DNA of 64,000 nucleotides from Symbiodinium microadriaticum (taxonomy: Eukaryota; Sar; Dinophyceae; Suessiales; Symbiodiniaceae): contig LSRX01000361.1 of assembly GCA_001939145.1 (NCBI GenBank), positions 476,619 through 540,618 on the forward strand, written 5' to 3'. The notes below the pieces were generated by a model, which was not told the origin of the DNA, ran no database searches, and saw only the letters and a program-made list of their open reading frames with translations. The number at the start of each line of letters is the position of its first letter. The first letter of the stretch is position 1. Below, piece by piece: positions 34,401 through 45,570 of the stretch. Made by a program: the position numbers and the translations under genes.

Positions 34401-37400
34401 AATGTGAAACCTGTGCATGTGAGCCTGTCATTCCTGCAGAGTTGAGGTCTGAGGCCCCCACTTGCTCCGAAAATGTACAGGAGCAAGACCTTTTCTTGCT
34501 TAGGGTTCTGGTTTCAGGGTTTGGGTTTGCGGCAAGTGGAGGGTTTCTAAATGACGAGGTTCTTCTTTGAGATGGGCTCCGCTTTGGGCTTTGATTTGAG
34601 TGGACTTGAGCTATGTATTGAAGGTTTAGGACATGGTCGCCAACGGAAACCAGAATGCAAGTCGACAATGTTCGAGAACGGCCCCATTCCAACAAAAATT
34701 GTCGGTCATGGGATTCCAGGCTCGCGCCCGACCCTACGCGTACAACCAGAAAACCTTGCTGCTGCACCCGCAGCCTGAGAAAACCCGCCTCATGTCATGT
34801 ACAAAAATCAAATATGTACCACCAGCTTGTTTTTGGAGGCCCCCCCTGGTAGGATACATTATGCCCTGGTGGGTTCCTACGAGAGAAGGGAATGTATCCC
34901 GGCAGGGGGTTGCCAGGCTCAGGATTCTGGCAATGTTCACGGTGTTTGGAAACAAGTATGGAAACAAATCTGTTGTGAGTAGGCTGAGTGCAGTGCTAAG
35001 CCCAACAGGTGTAGGGTTTGGGGTTTAGGGTCTAGGGTTCAGGGTTTAGGGTTCGGGGTTTAGGGTTTAGGGTTCGGGGTTTAGGGTTTAGGGTAAGAAA
35101 GATATTTATCCTGATGTGTATCACTTTGTAACATTCCGAGAACACACACACACACACTCATGATCACACTCATGCACACAGATAACACACCTTCACGTGA
35201 TGAACCATGTGCTCAACCGACGGGCCAAATGCCTGCCGGCTTGCCCAGCTCAGCACACAACCATGCACACAACCTACATCACTGAATTTCTGCCTCACCT
35301 CTTTCCAAGCATACTTCATGCTGCTGGTTTGATGCTTTTTAAGATGCTTTTTTTGCGGATAGCCGATACCCTAGCAAAACCCTTGTTTATACCCCCCCCC
35401 CCTCTGGGATACATTATCGGCGGCCGGGGTAATGTATCACGAGGGGCGCCGGCCCAAAAATCAACTCTAATCTCGAACCTTTCTAGTATGTTGAGGATCA
35501 GGGGCATGCTGCAGTAACACGGTCTCAAGAGAGGGCCTAATCCAAGCCAAAATCAATGGGTCTTCTCCAGCATGCGTTAGACTACTAAATGCTTCAGGGT
35601 CCCTAAATATCCCTAAATATTGGCTCGAAAGTGAAAGTAAGTCGTTTCGATTAGGGGATAAGGGTCACTGCACAAGGGCCCGAGGCTTCCTTGCAAGTCA
35701 TGGCATGCGACTAGGTTTGGGCCTTAGGGGCTCAGATTTAGGGTTGGGTGCCGAAGGGTTGTAAGACATGTCCTGAACCGAAAACTTCCTGCTTGGCTTC
35801 TTGGCACACAGAGCCAAGCTCGATCAACTGCACCGAAGCACAATCTTCAACGTCACGCTCCAAAGCAGCACCTGATACCAGGGTTCAGGGCTTGGAGCCT
35901 GATGCCAGAAAGGGTTCGGTGGATAAGATTAGATACGGGAAGCTGGGACGTTCTAAAGCATTGTCAGAACTCCCCTGCCACCGGCCCCGAGCAAGTCCGA
36001 CACCGGTTCCAGAAAAGATCCCTGCCCCCTATAACGCAACTCTCAAACATTCCAAATATACTTGGCCATAGAAGCAGGCTGTCGTCACAAGTTGAGCGAG
36101 TTGAAACTTCTTACGGTTTTCAGGTGTTTACCAAGAGATGGGGGGTGTATCTATGGTGGCACCTTGTAGATGACGAGGTAGATGGACTGATCGCCTCGCT
36201 GCAGCTGGGAAAGCAAATATCCAGAATTCGACTTAGTTCGACTGCACATCTCATTTCTTCGGGCCTTCGGGTCGCGGCCAGTACTGCTACGGTTATGTAT
36301 TATAATATGTATCTATATATATATATATATATACATGTATATTTATGTGTGTATACATATATATATATATATAAACATTATTACCATTGTGGAGTTGGGG
36401 TATATAGAATATAGAGCGGAATATATCTCGAGCGCACAGCCGCAAACACAGGGGCAATCTGTAGGCTTAAATGTTGATGCTTCCTGCTTTTCTTCTTCTT
36501 ATCTTATCTTCTGACTAATATCATGCGGCAACCGCACCATAAAATGAGTTATAGACAAAGTGCCACAGTTCAGCGTCTCAGTATGTCCAGGCTGGTGCCA
36601 GGTTAGACACTGAAGCGCTCCGGCCTCTTGGCGTACTTCCCGAAATACCACGCCGAAATACAGCGGTTTTAGGTTTGTAGCTTTTCCAGAATTGCGCATC
36701 AGTGGTAAGAGTACATGCATTATGCGGCTTGGCAAAAAGCACGATTATACACGCAACCAGCCATCAGCAAGTTGTAAGGCCGAGGCAGAAGAAAATATTC
36801 GAGAATCGTGCAGTGAACACGATGAAATATAGGATGTGTGTCCTCGGCCACAGGTCAGCGATTCGGGATTGGGAGTAGGGTCTTGCAGCTAGTTAAAACT
36901 GTTTGACGCCCAAGACTAGATCTAGAATCTAGCAACAAACTTGAAGATGTCCTCGTAAACACAAGCTTAGACTGATCTGGCGCGCTTAGGGCCTGAGGGT
37001 AGTTATATCAATCACCGGCAGGTCACCCTTCAGCCCTGACACACCCAAAAACTCATCCAGGCGACTACAAAGCAGCCTGTCGAGATGCCAGCTTTCCTAT
37101 GCACAAAAGAGCACCCAATGGAGGAAAGTGAAACAAGACCCGAAAAATAAACACTCTGATCCCTGTGGGCACGAACACCAACTATCGTCTTGCTCGGCTC
37201 TTTTTCATGCAGCTCAGTTGGCCAATGCGTCCAAAGTCAAAATCATCACCCGAACTGCTACCTGCCATTTTGAAGACGTTAAAAACAAGTATATGAACAA
37301 AAGACGGGCTTTGTTCAGGGCATGCGGGAGACACAGCTGTAACCCAAAACTCTCCAAACCCTAGACCGTGGACAACAAAAGAATCGATCTTCCAGAAATC

Positions 37401-38367
37401 CGAAGCCTGAAAGCCCCCCTAAGCCATGAACGCCACATCCTAAAGCCCCAAACCCCTGAACACCGAACCTGAAGCTTTAACCATGCAGCAGCCCTCAAAC
37501 CCTCAAGCCATAAAGCCCTAAACCCTAGCTCATCATCAAAGCGGCTTAAAGGAGATGCCCCCAGTGCCGCTCTCGCGGAGGATGACCGCCAAGCATAACA
37601 CCAGCCTGCGGTTGCCATGCCCCCTCTTTTTTTATTGCTTTTGTTTTTTTAGTAGGGGCGGGTTGAGTTTGAGTAACAGCCTTATTTTATTTGTGGTTCG
37701 GGGCTTAGGCTTTAACGGTTGTACTGGGCGTTCAGAGTTGAACGGTTTAGGGGGTTTAGGGGTTTGGTTTGGGGCTGTCGGGCTCGAGTTTGGAGCCTCA
37801 GTCGAAGGCTTTCGGGCTTGGTCTTAGGGCTTCGGCCTAAGAGTATTTCATACTCTAAATCCAGCTTCAAAGCCCCAAGACCCAAACCATAGGCTGGGGG
37901 TTTAGGGTTCACGGTTTCAAGTGCTGGTACAGGCCTATTCATCTGTAAAAACCTTGCAATAAACACAGCTTTAAGTCGAAACCGGGAAGAAGCTCCAAGT
38001 GCGAGCCGAGCAGCGCCAGCACGTGGACGATGTCTCCACAGTACCTTTGGGGTGGCTCTGGGGCTGATGGACAAATCCCCAAAACCCCGAACCCGTAATA
38101 TGTGAGCCCAAAGACCCTAAGTATTCGTACCCCACTTCTGCAAATAAAATCCCCGTTCTGGCCGTTCTGGTGATGGTTACATCCTCTCCTTCTCCCTGAG
38201 ACCTGTGAAATGCATGCATACACCCACCAAGATCGCCTCCAAACAGCTTACAGGAATCCAGCTGGTGCTCACGACGACAAGAACGTTTATGACGAAGTTG
38301 ATGAAAACGGTCAAAATGCCGATCATCAACATCATGAGATTGGCAACACCAATGCAAAGTACTGGTA

Positions 38368-38399
<32 letters not shown>

Positions 38400-38774
38400 C
38401 GTATGTATGTATGTATGTATGTATGTATGTATGTATGTTACATAAATAAACAAATAAATTATTATATACATATTTATTTATTTATTTGATTGCGCATATG
38501 TTTCTATAATTTACTTGATGGTTTGTATGCACATACAAACAGCCATACATCCAAACATCCATGCATCCATTCATGCGTTCATACCTACAAACAAACAAAC
38601 AAACATACATAGATACATACATACATACATGCATACACATACATACACATACATACACATACGTACCTACGTACGTAGGTACGTACATACACATACACAT
38701 ACACATACAGATACGCAAACACAAACACATCCACATGCACACACGCATACATATACACATACACATACATACAA

Positions 38775-38805
<31 letters not shown>

Positions 38806-38981
38806 TACGCATATGCATACGCATACGCATACGCATACGCATACGCATACGCATATGCATACGCATACGCATACGCATACGCAAACGCAAACGCATACGC
38901 ATACGCATACGCATACGCATACGCATACTCACACGCATACGCATACGCATACGCATACGCATACGCATACATATACATACA

Positions 38982-39012
<31 letters not shown>

Positions 39013-39961
39013 GTACATACATACGTACTCACACACACATACGTGCAGACGCGCACACATACGTACGTACACAAATACGTACACACAAGTACGTTCATTC
39101 ATTCATTCATTCCTTCATCCGTTCCATTCCATTCCATTCCATCCTTCATTCATTCCTTCATTCATTCGTTTGTTCGTTCATTCATGCATTCATTCATGGG
39201 TTCGTTCAATCGTTTAATCATGCATACATCCATACACATACATACATTAATTCATTGATTTGCTCAGTCATTCATTCATTCATTCATGCATTCATTCATC
39301 TAATGTGTGTGTGTACATATAGACGCATATACATTTTCTCAATATCTTATCTATTTGTGTATTGATTTCTTAGCCCATAGCAAATGCACACGGCCGCAAT
39401 TGGAGAAGCTGCTGGAACACGTCGAAGGTATAGTGGCGGACAGACAGGTGCCGCTGAGTGCAGATGGGCTCGAAGTATCCTTGCTCCTGCAAAACGATAC
39501 TGGGATCACAAGTGTTAGAATAGGGTTTTGGGCTTGGGGGCTCTTATACTCTAATCATACTAAAGAACCATCAACAGTAGTATTGCTGTGCAGCGCTCCC
39601 AACCTAAACGTCTTGCTGTGGGCCACGTGTGGGCAACTGAAGGAACATCTTGGTATGTGCAATCTTCCACATAGGACTAGGCTGAATCGGGTCATGGTTC
39701 TCGAAATTGAGAACTGACTCACGCTCGGCCTATACAAGCACTGGCATGGGGTTTCGACGCTCTAAGCTTGCGGCTTTATTGCCGAAGGAAAAATTAAGGA
39801 TAAAGGATGAATGAGGTAGTTTCATATGAGCTGGCGGTGGAACAGCTTAGGGTGCTGCTGCAAGAAAAGTCGGTGCTCGGAAACGGCGCAGCCAGTCTAA
39901 TGGCAGTATAGTACCTGTTCCAAGTACGATTCGGAGATGAGTCCTTCGCCGCTGAGACGGC
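28331..39961 (-). CDS. Locus B: multi-exon gene for a membrane protein of unknown family
   Basis: At least 14 short minus-strand exons, most with exact AG/GT boundaries, encode a protein with several hydrophobic segments (about 38.3, 37.6, 33.8 and 30.7 kb) and soluble, charged parts (39.4, 29.4, 28.5 kb). The last exon ends in a TGA at 28331 with no GT nearby, so this looks like the true C-terminus. The 5' end is not identified. Some adjoining exon phases do not match, so further exons are missing. I recognise no domain. It could be a transporter, a channel or a multi-pass receptor. Confidence 0.55.
28484..28552 (-). CDS. Locus B exon
   Basis: Exactly 23 codons between GCTAAG and AGA|GTGAGT. 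It reads AVASVEDLLRSFNRAYGWRS. Amphipathic and soluble. Confidence 0.65.
28616..28698 (-). CDS. Locus B exon
   Basis: After CCCAG it reads IPFPCIEEVEMATTSSVHLE, then YHRSMRL. The donor is not clear. Confidence 0.5.
29398..29530 (-). CDS. Locus B exon, soluble charged segment
   Basis: 133 bp between ACCCAG and AGG|GTATGT. It begins WQEQATLLIPVLSGNPDEKN and ends SRYKAAAEE. This is one of the clearest coding exons in the window. All three frames on the other strand are less protein-like. Confidence 0.7.
29808..29856 (-). CDS. Locus B exon
   Basis: 49 bp between TTCAG and AACG|GTTCGT, reading VCISVDDTIKEAEARN. Confidence 0.65.
30704..30764 (-). CDS. Locus B exon, hydrophobic
   Basis: After CCCCAG it reads VFFCDYLAFRVLGVSMLASG, a likely part of a membrane helix. 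The donor is uncertain. Confidence 0.55.
31575..31612 (-). CDS. Locus B micro-exon
   Basis: 38 bp between CGCCAG and CTGG|GTACTC, reading VMILQMRLATLL. Hydrophobic. Confidence 0.5.
32018..32067 (-). CDS. Locus B exon
   Basis: 50 bp between GGGCAG and ATGG|GTGGAC, reading DVDNKCPLVSSYVFAM. Confidence 0.6.
32460..32500. repeat. (GT)/(TA)n microsatellite
   Basis: Short GT then TA runs preceded by CCAT/ATCT units, in a locus B intron. Confidence 0.8.
32548..32637 (-). CDS. Locus B exon
   Basis: 90 bp between CGCCAG and AGC|GTCACG. It reads SSRDLRYIYCYRQPGNIFGR, then GGMWLFLT. Confidence 0.62.
33606..33736. mobile_element. MITE-like element family 1, copy 4
   Basis: ggggccttaaaaattagaat start, caggaaccctaagg middle, attggtaattatttgggctt end. 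The first 16 and last 17 bases are near-complementary. Confidence 0.72.
33787..33885 (-). CDS. Locus B exon with a transmembrane helix
   Basis: 99 bp between ACAAG and ACG|GTTTTG. It begins ALFIIVVMTLVFGVYSLEDH, a clear membrane helix, followed by FVEILWTGPTT. Confidence 0.7.
34198..34246 (-). CDS. Locus B exon
   Basis: After ATTGCAG it reads VDEKDTVSLPAALWT. The donor is unclear. Confidence 0.5.
34837..34915. mobile_element. MITE-like palindromic element family 4, copy 1
   Basis: Inverted ends (about 34838-34860 and 34891-34914) carry CCCCCC-TGG-AGGATACATT and its near complement around a short centre. About 80 bp, non-coding. A second copy lies about 550 bp away. Confidence 0.62.
35013..35093. 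repeat. Interstitial telomere-like (TTTAGGG)n block
   Basis: About 80 bp of TTTAGGG units mixed with TTCGGGG, TTCAGGG and TCTAGGG variants. It matches the plant/dinoflagellate-type telomere unit but is degenerate and internal, within a locus B intron. Confidence 0.85.
35391..35455. mobile_element. MITE-like palindromic element family 4, copy 2
   Basis: The same CCCC...TGGGATACATTA and TAATGTATC...GGGG arms as the copy at 34837, with a shorter GC-rich centre. Confidence 0.6.
36311..36375. repeat. (TA)n microsatellite
   Basis: Two TA runs separated by a TGTATATTTATGTGTG spacer, in a locus B intron. Confidence 0.9.
37548..37605 (-). CDS. Locus B exon, hydrophobic
   Basis: After CCGCAG it reads LVLCLAVILRESGTGGIS, half a membrane helix plus a polar turn. 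The donor is not clear. Confidence 0.5.
37983..38057 (-). CDS. Locus B exon
   Basis: 75 bp between CCCCAG and CCCG|GTTTCG. It reads PPQRYCGDIVHVLALLGSHL, then ELLP. Confidence 0.6.
38252..38361 (-). CDS. Locus B exon with a strong transmembrane helix
   Basis: 110 bp between ACCAG and CCT|GTAAGC. It begins LCIGVANLMMLMIGILTVFI and continues hydrophobic to STSWIP. A shifted frame is also open but highly charged. I prefer the membrane frame, although it does not join the phase of the exon at 39392, so one exon may be missing. Confidence 0.55.
38362..39310. repeat. Compound microsatellite filling a locus B intron
   Basis: About 930 bp made of TGTC, TATG, TTTA, CATA, ACAT, hexameric GCATAC (38812-38968) and ATTC blocks with a few imperfect joints. 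Frames of more than 200 codons on both strands are repeat artefacts. It abuts the acceptor of the exon at 38252-38361. Confidence 0.95.
39392..39486 (-). CDS. Locus B exon
   Basis: 95 bp between TTGCAG and GCC|GTGTGC. It begins EQGYFEPICTQRHLSVRHYT and ends FQQLLQLR. It joins in phase to the exon at 39915. Confidence 0.68.
39513..39586. mobile_element. MITE-like element family 1, copy 5 (truncated)
   Basis: Has gttagaatagggttttggg, ctaaagaacc and cagtagtatt but lacks both outer ends. Lies in the intron between two phase-matched exons of locus B. Confidence 0.55.
39915..39961 (-). CDS. Locus B most upstream secure exon
   Basis: 47 bp between GACCAG and CAG|GTACTA. It reads RLSGEGLISESYLEQ and ends in phase 0, matching the start of the exon at 39486. 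Confidence 0.62.
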
Positions 39962-39999
39962 CTGGTCACCGGTTTTGGAACCGTCGCTTTTTGGTTCAG

Positions 40000-42340
40000 G
40001 GCTTTAGCTCACGTAGGTTGTGGGCTTTGGGGCTTGTGGTTCCGCCGTTGTTGAAAACACGGGAGGAAGCAACAATCACCTGACCAGTAGTTGGCTGGTG
40101 ATGCTTTAGTTGTTTTGAAGGTGGACGGAAGGCTTCCGCTTCAACATGGATCACTTAGAATCTCGCAAAACATCACACAAGCCCATTGGCTCTGAAACCT
40201 GCTGCAAGGCTCAGTTGCTGGTTTAAGCCACCAAGCCTGAGTTCGTAATTGCAATCAACAAGAAAACGCTGGGTTTGAGGTATCCATGCCGCTCCGCCTC
40301 ATTATTGAAAAAGTCAAAGTGTGATCTTGGCCACGTTGCTGGTAAACCGCAATAGCAGGCGTACACACTCGGCTACGTGGCCACGGGACAGTGGTAACGG
40401 TGCTTCCGAGAAGTTTCTATATAACCTCTATCAAAGCATGTCGGGGTCCTGTTGGTGCAAACCCGGGCATTCAACACAGGGCGCCTTCTGCAAATGATGT
40501 GTCGCATGGCTTCCGGCTCGCTTCGCAGCGTTTGCCACGCGATCCATGCAACGCGGGCCCTGGAGTCTAAGCTTACTTCAGCTCTCAGGGCCCTTGGGTT
40601 TAGGGTTTTTGTAGGGTTTGGGGTGTAAGGGTTCAGGGTGTGTACAGGGTGTGCAAGGTTTTAAGGATTTCAGGGCAGAGGGCATTTAGGGTTATGGGAA
40701 AAGGATAAGGCCTTGGGATTTCGGGTTTATGGGTAGAGGTTCGGTTTGGGTTTGGGGCTCTGCATTTGCCCATGAAATGCAATACAATCGACACTCGCAC
40801 TCAACTTCACCACAGTTTGGACTTAGTAGGTTATTGAGCGTAGGTCCGGAGTTTGGGCTGGCTAACACAAATTGGGCATGAACCCGAGGCGAGCGTTGAT
40901 GCAGCACAATGGGCTTCGGTCAAGTGTTTGAGCACTCAAAGCTGCAAACCAATTGCCAAACGATCAACCTACTCATGCCCACAATCAGCGAGAGGCGTCA
41001 AGTGTGCGTGCTTTCAAACTGAGCGCATTTTTCGGCTGTCCTGCCCCCCCCCCCCCCCCGTTCTGCCCCCGAAACACATGATGCTTGCGCAACTTGACGG
41101 ACTGAATAGGTCTGCAGGATTACATCTGCAGCCCTCATCGCCAATCTCACGGCACAGCTGCTCACACTTCCTGTTGCCCGTCTGTTGTGCCAATTTATGG
41201 AGGCTGCACAGGACGCTTCGCATGATTTATCCACGGCGGCTGTGCGTCGACAAGGTCTTCCGAAGGTGCAACTTGGCAACTTCTCCAAATTCACATTTGC
41301 AACAAACTTGAGCACCTTGTGCCCCGTCGTGCCAACGCTAGTATCCAGCCTTGCGTGCAGCTAAGCCAAAAGGAAACCTTTTGGTTGAGGCACTTGATGG
41401 GGGCAGGGTGCACTTTGCACCTGTGCATGAATTGGGCAGCTGCTCGTCGAGCCGCCACAAAGCTCGTTGGCATTATCGGAGGCAAAAAATGACAAAACTC
41501 AGAAGTCTGTAGAGTGATTCGAAGGGGTGTTGCCCAGCCATCCTCATAAGGCAGGCCTTCTTTCAAAAAACCCTTAAATTCTTGCCCTCCATTTTGGGAC
41601 GAGGTTGCATAAATTACTGTGTTAACCTCATTTGATTTACGGCGAATGCCCGGGTCAGTGCCACCAAGAGGACCAACCTGAGTGTTTGTAGGGCCCACAC
41701 GCTTCTGAATGGTGTGTTTCACCCTCTCCCGTATCCTGTTGGGAATTTAGGGTTGCGGCCGAGTGGTGTTAGAGGCTTCGGCCCTTGCAGGCTTGTCACA
41801 GGCATAGGGGTTTCGGCGATCGGAGGACTGTTTGAAGAGCGGGCTTCTAGGGCAGAGCAAACGAATGGAGAGGCTTAGGGTTAAGGATCCATGGCGTGGG
41901 GGCCTTTGCGCCGCTGGCTGGCACGAGTATTAGTAGTGTGTTTACGGATTCTTGCTGCTAGTCGCTAGTCGGTGGCTTCCCTCACAAAATAGTCAACAAG
42001 TCGTAGGTCGTGATATCAGTCCAAAACAAACCAGCTTGGCCGTAACTCTCATAAGGAAGCCCAAGACTTATTAGGCCCTGCAGGCCAGAGACCATGTACT
42101 CACCAACTATAAGGGGGATGCAAGATTCCATCCTAGCCCGAAAGCCCAGTGCAGCCTAACACCTGAAGGGGCTCAGGGAAGTGGACGGGAGATTTCTACC
42201 CACCCCTAAGTATGGAACCGAATAACCGGAATAACCCCTTCGCAAAGGGACAGTAGTCCACAAGGGAATGTGGACTTCTGCGGTTCGGTTTCGGGAGAGT
42301 GCAAAGCGCTCTTCGACTTGACGGTTTGGGAATGTCAGAA
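40000..42340. other. Stretch without secure genes
   Basis: Contains ambiguous minus-strand islands near 40.45-40.56 kb (KRAGSHATHHLQKAPC) and 41.0-41.7 kb (RKCEQLCREIGDEGCRC; KVSFWLSCTQGW) that could be exons or a decayed gene, a poly-C tract at 41043-41059, and GTTTAGGG-like intron words. I could not settle frame or boundaries. Confidence 0.3.
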
Positions 42341-42346
42341 GATAAG

Positions 42347-42538
42347 TCACCCTAAGACAGACCCTGAATTGTCGTTGCTACGGACCACTTCAAACACGGT
42401 ACTTTTGCTTCCGCCTTCGCGATTGCAGAGCATGAGGCCCGCACCAAATCCGACAGCCGTCTTGCCTCGGCAGGAGACGCATATGTAAGCTCCAACACCG
42501 ACATACAAAGTTGGGAGTATTGTGCGGGAGGGGCGCAA
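42347..42538 (-). CDS. Possible exon, strand ambiguous
   Basis: The minus frame reads AYICVSCRGKTAVGFGAGLM and continues glycine- and serine-rich to STVFEV, where GTCCGT could be a donor. The plus strand also has an AG (42427) and a GT donor (42486) bounding an open frame. Not resolved; no family recognised. Confidence 0.25.
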   Translation of the reverse strand: MRPSRTILPTLYVGVGAYICVSCRGKTAVGFGAGLMLCNREGGSKSTVFEVVRSNDNSGSVLG

Positions 42539-42539
42539 G

Positions 42540-45440
42540 AAAGGGTGTTAAGGGCAGTGGGATTTAGTCAGAGACAGCCTTAACGACAACACTGCATGCT
42601 GACACAGCACCCATAAACAAACAACCTCGTGATCGATTGGATATGGCGTCAGGAATTCCAAACACTGAATAACACTGATTAATAGTAGCACGTAAATGTT
42701 GGTGGTTTGAGTTGCGAAACAACAGAGAAGGCTGACTGCAGCGTAGATCGCAAATGATGTTCAGCATGCTGGGTTTAGGCTTGATGGTTTCGTGATTTGT
42801 GCTCATCTAGATGCAAGGCAGAAGACTGCAAACAAAAACAGCTTCAACCTGTTTCAGCATGGGCTTGGCTTCCACCCGCACACGCTCTGTCTCTCTGTCT
42901 CTCTTGCTACCGTCACCCGCTTTTTGACTTTAGTATAGGCGCCCTGAGCCCTAAACGCCCAAACCCCGTTTTGGAAAACCTGGACCGTATACCCAACCAG
43001 GGCCCAAAGCCTTCCGGCGAGGCAGAACCATCGGACCTGGCATCCCGGATTTTGAGAAGGGTTCTTTGAGGCTTAGCAGCCTGCTAAGCTCTAGGGTCGC
43101 TCTAGGGCCCAGGGAGTTTGAAGGTCAAGTCCGAGTGCTCCGAAACTCAACCTGCGGGTTTGGAGTTCCAGCTGTTGTGAGAACTTCATGCAAGGAACGC
43201 CTGTATTGGGGCTCTGAGTTCGTACATCATTTGTAATGCCGCTAAGCCTCCGAAGTGCCCTTCGATGAGATACTTGGTTTAGGATAGCAATGCAGTAGGT
43301 CAATGTTTGAAGGAATACATGATTTTTCTGTACTTGGGCACTTAGGCCAATATTCATCAAGCCCAGATCACCCGGCTACGCACATCAACGGGAGCAATTC
43401 CCCTTGCATCTGCTCAAGACCGAATCGCGAACCTTGTTGCTGAGTTTGTGGCTGTCAGAGGACTTTTGGTAGGGCTACATGCAACCGAATCAAAAATGAT
43501 CTGCTGAAGGCGAGCTGCTCAGCTACGAAGAATCCCTCGAAACGAACATCGTATGGCCCTGAGCAAGCCCGGCCGGCCTATAGCAATGATGGACATCCCC
43601 CGTACACACCCTCAACGGCGCCCTGGTTTGTCGCTACAAGTATTGTATTGAACACCCATGCCATCTTTGAACTTATCCAGATCAACTGCCCTTCAAGTCC
43701 CAGCGCGGCACTCTATGACTCTATGGTTCCTGGATGTCCATGGTCATTTTGATGGCTTGAACGGGAGCCGCAGGCCTCGGGCCTCACTGCTGAGCACCCC
43801 TCCCCCGTCGAAGTAAAGCCAGGTGCACGGGCTGCTTCCACCCTTACCGGGAGAGCCCTGGCAGCGCGTAAGGCAGTGAGAAAGACTGGAGTATAGGATC
43901 AGGGCTTCGCAACGAGTTAAGATTTAGAGTCCACGGTTCTGGGTACAAGTAATTACTTAGAGTTCGGGTAGAGGAAGCTTCTAATTCAAGTTTTGGGTTC
44001 GGGGCTTCGGGGCCGTAGCTCTTCGTGATGAACTCTCCGCAAACTTCAGCCCTTCGTGTTTTGTTCTGCTCTCTGTGAGGCTGGCCTACGGTCTTGGCGC
44101 CTCTAGCAACTCGGAATCGAGTTGCAGTTACCTTTCATAAGGGGTCCCGGGCTTTATGACATGAGAACTATAACTATGACTCATCCAAGCAACATAGTAC
44201 AGTGTGCAACAACCCACTGCTGACTTGTGCCAGCCCTTGTTCATGCAATGCTGAAGTCCCAACGCTGTCCCGGAAGCAAAAGGGTCCTCTGCACCATGTT
44301 CCTGTGCCGCGAACGACCTCGTATGAGGTTGCCGGACAGGAAAGAAAGTCTTCGTTGTATGCTGGTAAAGTTTTAGTGCTTTGGGTTTGATGGGCTTGGA
44401 TTTCAACATGGCGAGCTAAAAACGGCTTATGTGAGGTCGCTTGACTCCAAAACGACGGCTTAAATTAAGAAGAAGAGAGCAACATGGGAGAAGGTAGGAA
44501 GAGAGTGCAAGGGCAACAAGACCACAAGAAGACTTACAAGTATACAGAGTACCCAGAACCCAAACAGTGCAGGACGTCAGGAAGTAACCACGGCTTGGTC
44601 CGCAAGCTCAAACTCGAAATCCTATTGGGGTAGATCTTTGGCCCTATGAGCTCGAAATCGAACTTGGGAATGGCAGGGCATCGTGGAACTTATGTTGACC
44701 TTTCTGTTTGGTTGGACCACTCTGCTGCTGCTTTACGTGTCTGTCAGGTTCACAACCATCACTATCTTAGCTTCGTTCCTCTTGCAGTTAGTCTAGATAC
44801 CACCACTGGAGATGTTCCATCCCAGGTGCTTTCGCTTCCCAAAATAAGAAATCCCTGATGCCAGCCCAAAGCCACCCTTGAGAAGTCGGCCCGCGGGGCC
44901 GAAACATGGTGAGTCTGGCCAGGGACTTGACGACCTGGTAAAGGGCATTCGGGCCTTTAGGGTTTTCGGGCTTTCTTCAAGGTGGTAGAGGGCGGGGGTC
45001 TTGGCTTTGGGTTTAGAACCTGGGCTTTCGGGCATTAGAGCTTTGGACTAGCTACACTTACCGATTAGGGCTTTACGGGCTGAGGGTCTTTATCTAAAGG
45101 TTTTGATACGGGCTTTCTGAGTTCAACAGTGCTTTAGGGCTTGCAAGGCGTAGGGGTTGGGGATTACCATCCCCTTCACGGATAACAGGTAAATCACATG
45201 ACAGTGGTACCAGAAAAAGTAATCATATCAAAGGTAAGCAGAAATCTCAAGGAGTTCATGCATTCGGGACCTCAAGATTGTCGTGACTATTCTTCACTTC
45301 ACGAAGAAGAACACCAAAGCAGGAACGAGGCAGTCAACACATACTGGAGCCTAATTCTGCAGGTGCCCCCTCTATGATCTTGGTAGCGCCAGAAACACTC
45401 CGCATGAAGCCCGTAGCAAAACCTATTCCAACTAATGACC
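42540..45440. other. Mostly intron-like or intergenic
   Basis: No exon with a secure boundary. A plus-strand island at 44691-44786 reads as a hydrophobic helix (MLTFLFGWTTLLLLYVSV) but is pyrimidine-rich like an intron 3' end, so I do not call it. Telomere-like words are frequent at 44.9-45.2 kb. Confidence 0.3.
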
Positions 45441-45445
45441 CTATA

Positions 45446-45490
45446 TCAAGCCCTAAAGCAGCTCATATACATCCCCTCAACATCCCCATG
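45446..45490 (-). CDS. Terminal exon of the small AT-rich membrane gene
   Basis: After a TTTTGTCCAG acceptor it reads HGDVEGMYMSCFRA and a TGA at 45446. It joins in phase 0 to the exon ending at 45571. Confidence 0.5.
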   Translation of the reverse strand, partial: HGDVEGMYMSCFRA

Positions 45491-45570
45491 CTGGACAAAA
45501 CAACAACAAACCGATCATCTACAGCCGTCATAACAGCCCGATACTTACAAAACCGAAGAGGAAAACGTAC

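Noticed and set aside
38515..39258. Long open frames (up to 247 codons) over 38.5-39.3 kb on both strands
   Set aside because: They are translations of tetra- and hexanucleotide microsatellites (His-Thr, Tyr-Ala, Met-Arg patterns) and lie in an intron.
44691..44786. Plus-strand hydrophobic helix (MLTFLFGWTTLLLLYVSV)
   Set aside because: The pyrimidine-rich sequence ending in TTCCTCTTGCAG looks like an intron 3' end. Hydrophobicity follows from T-rich codons.
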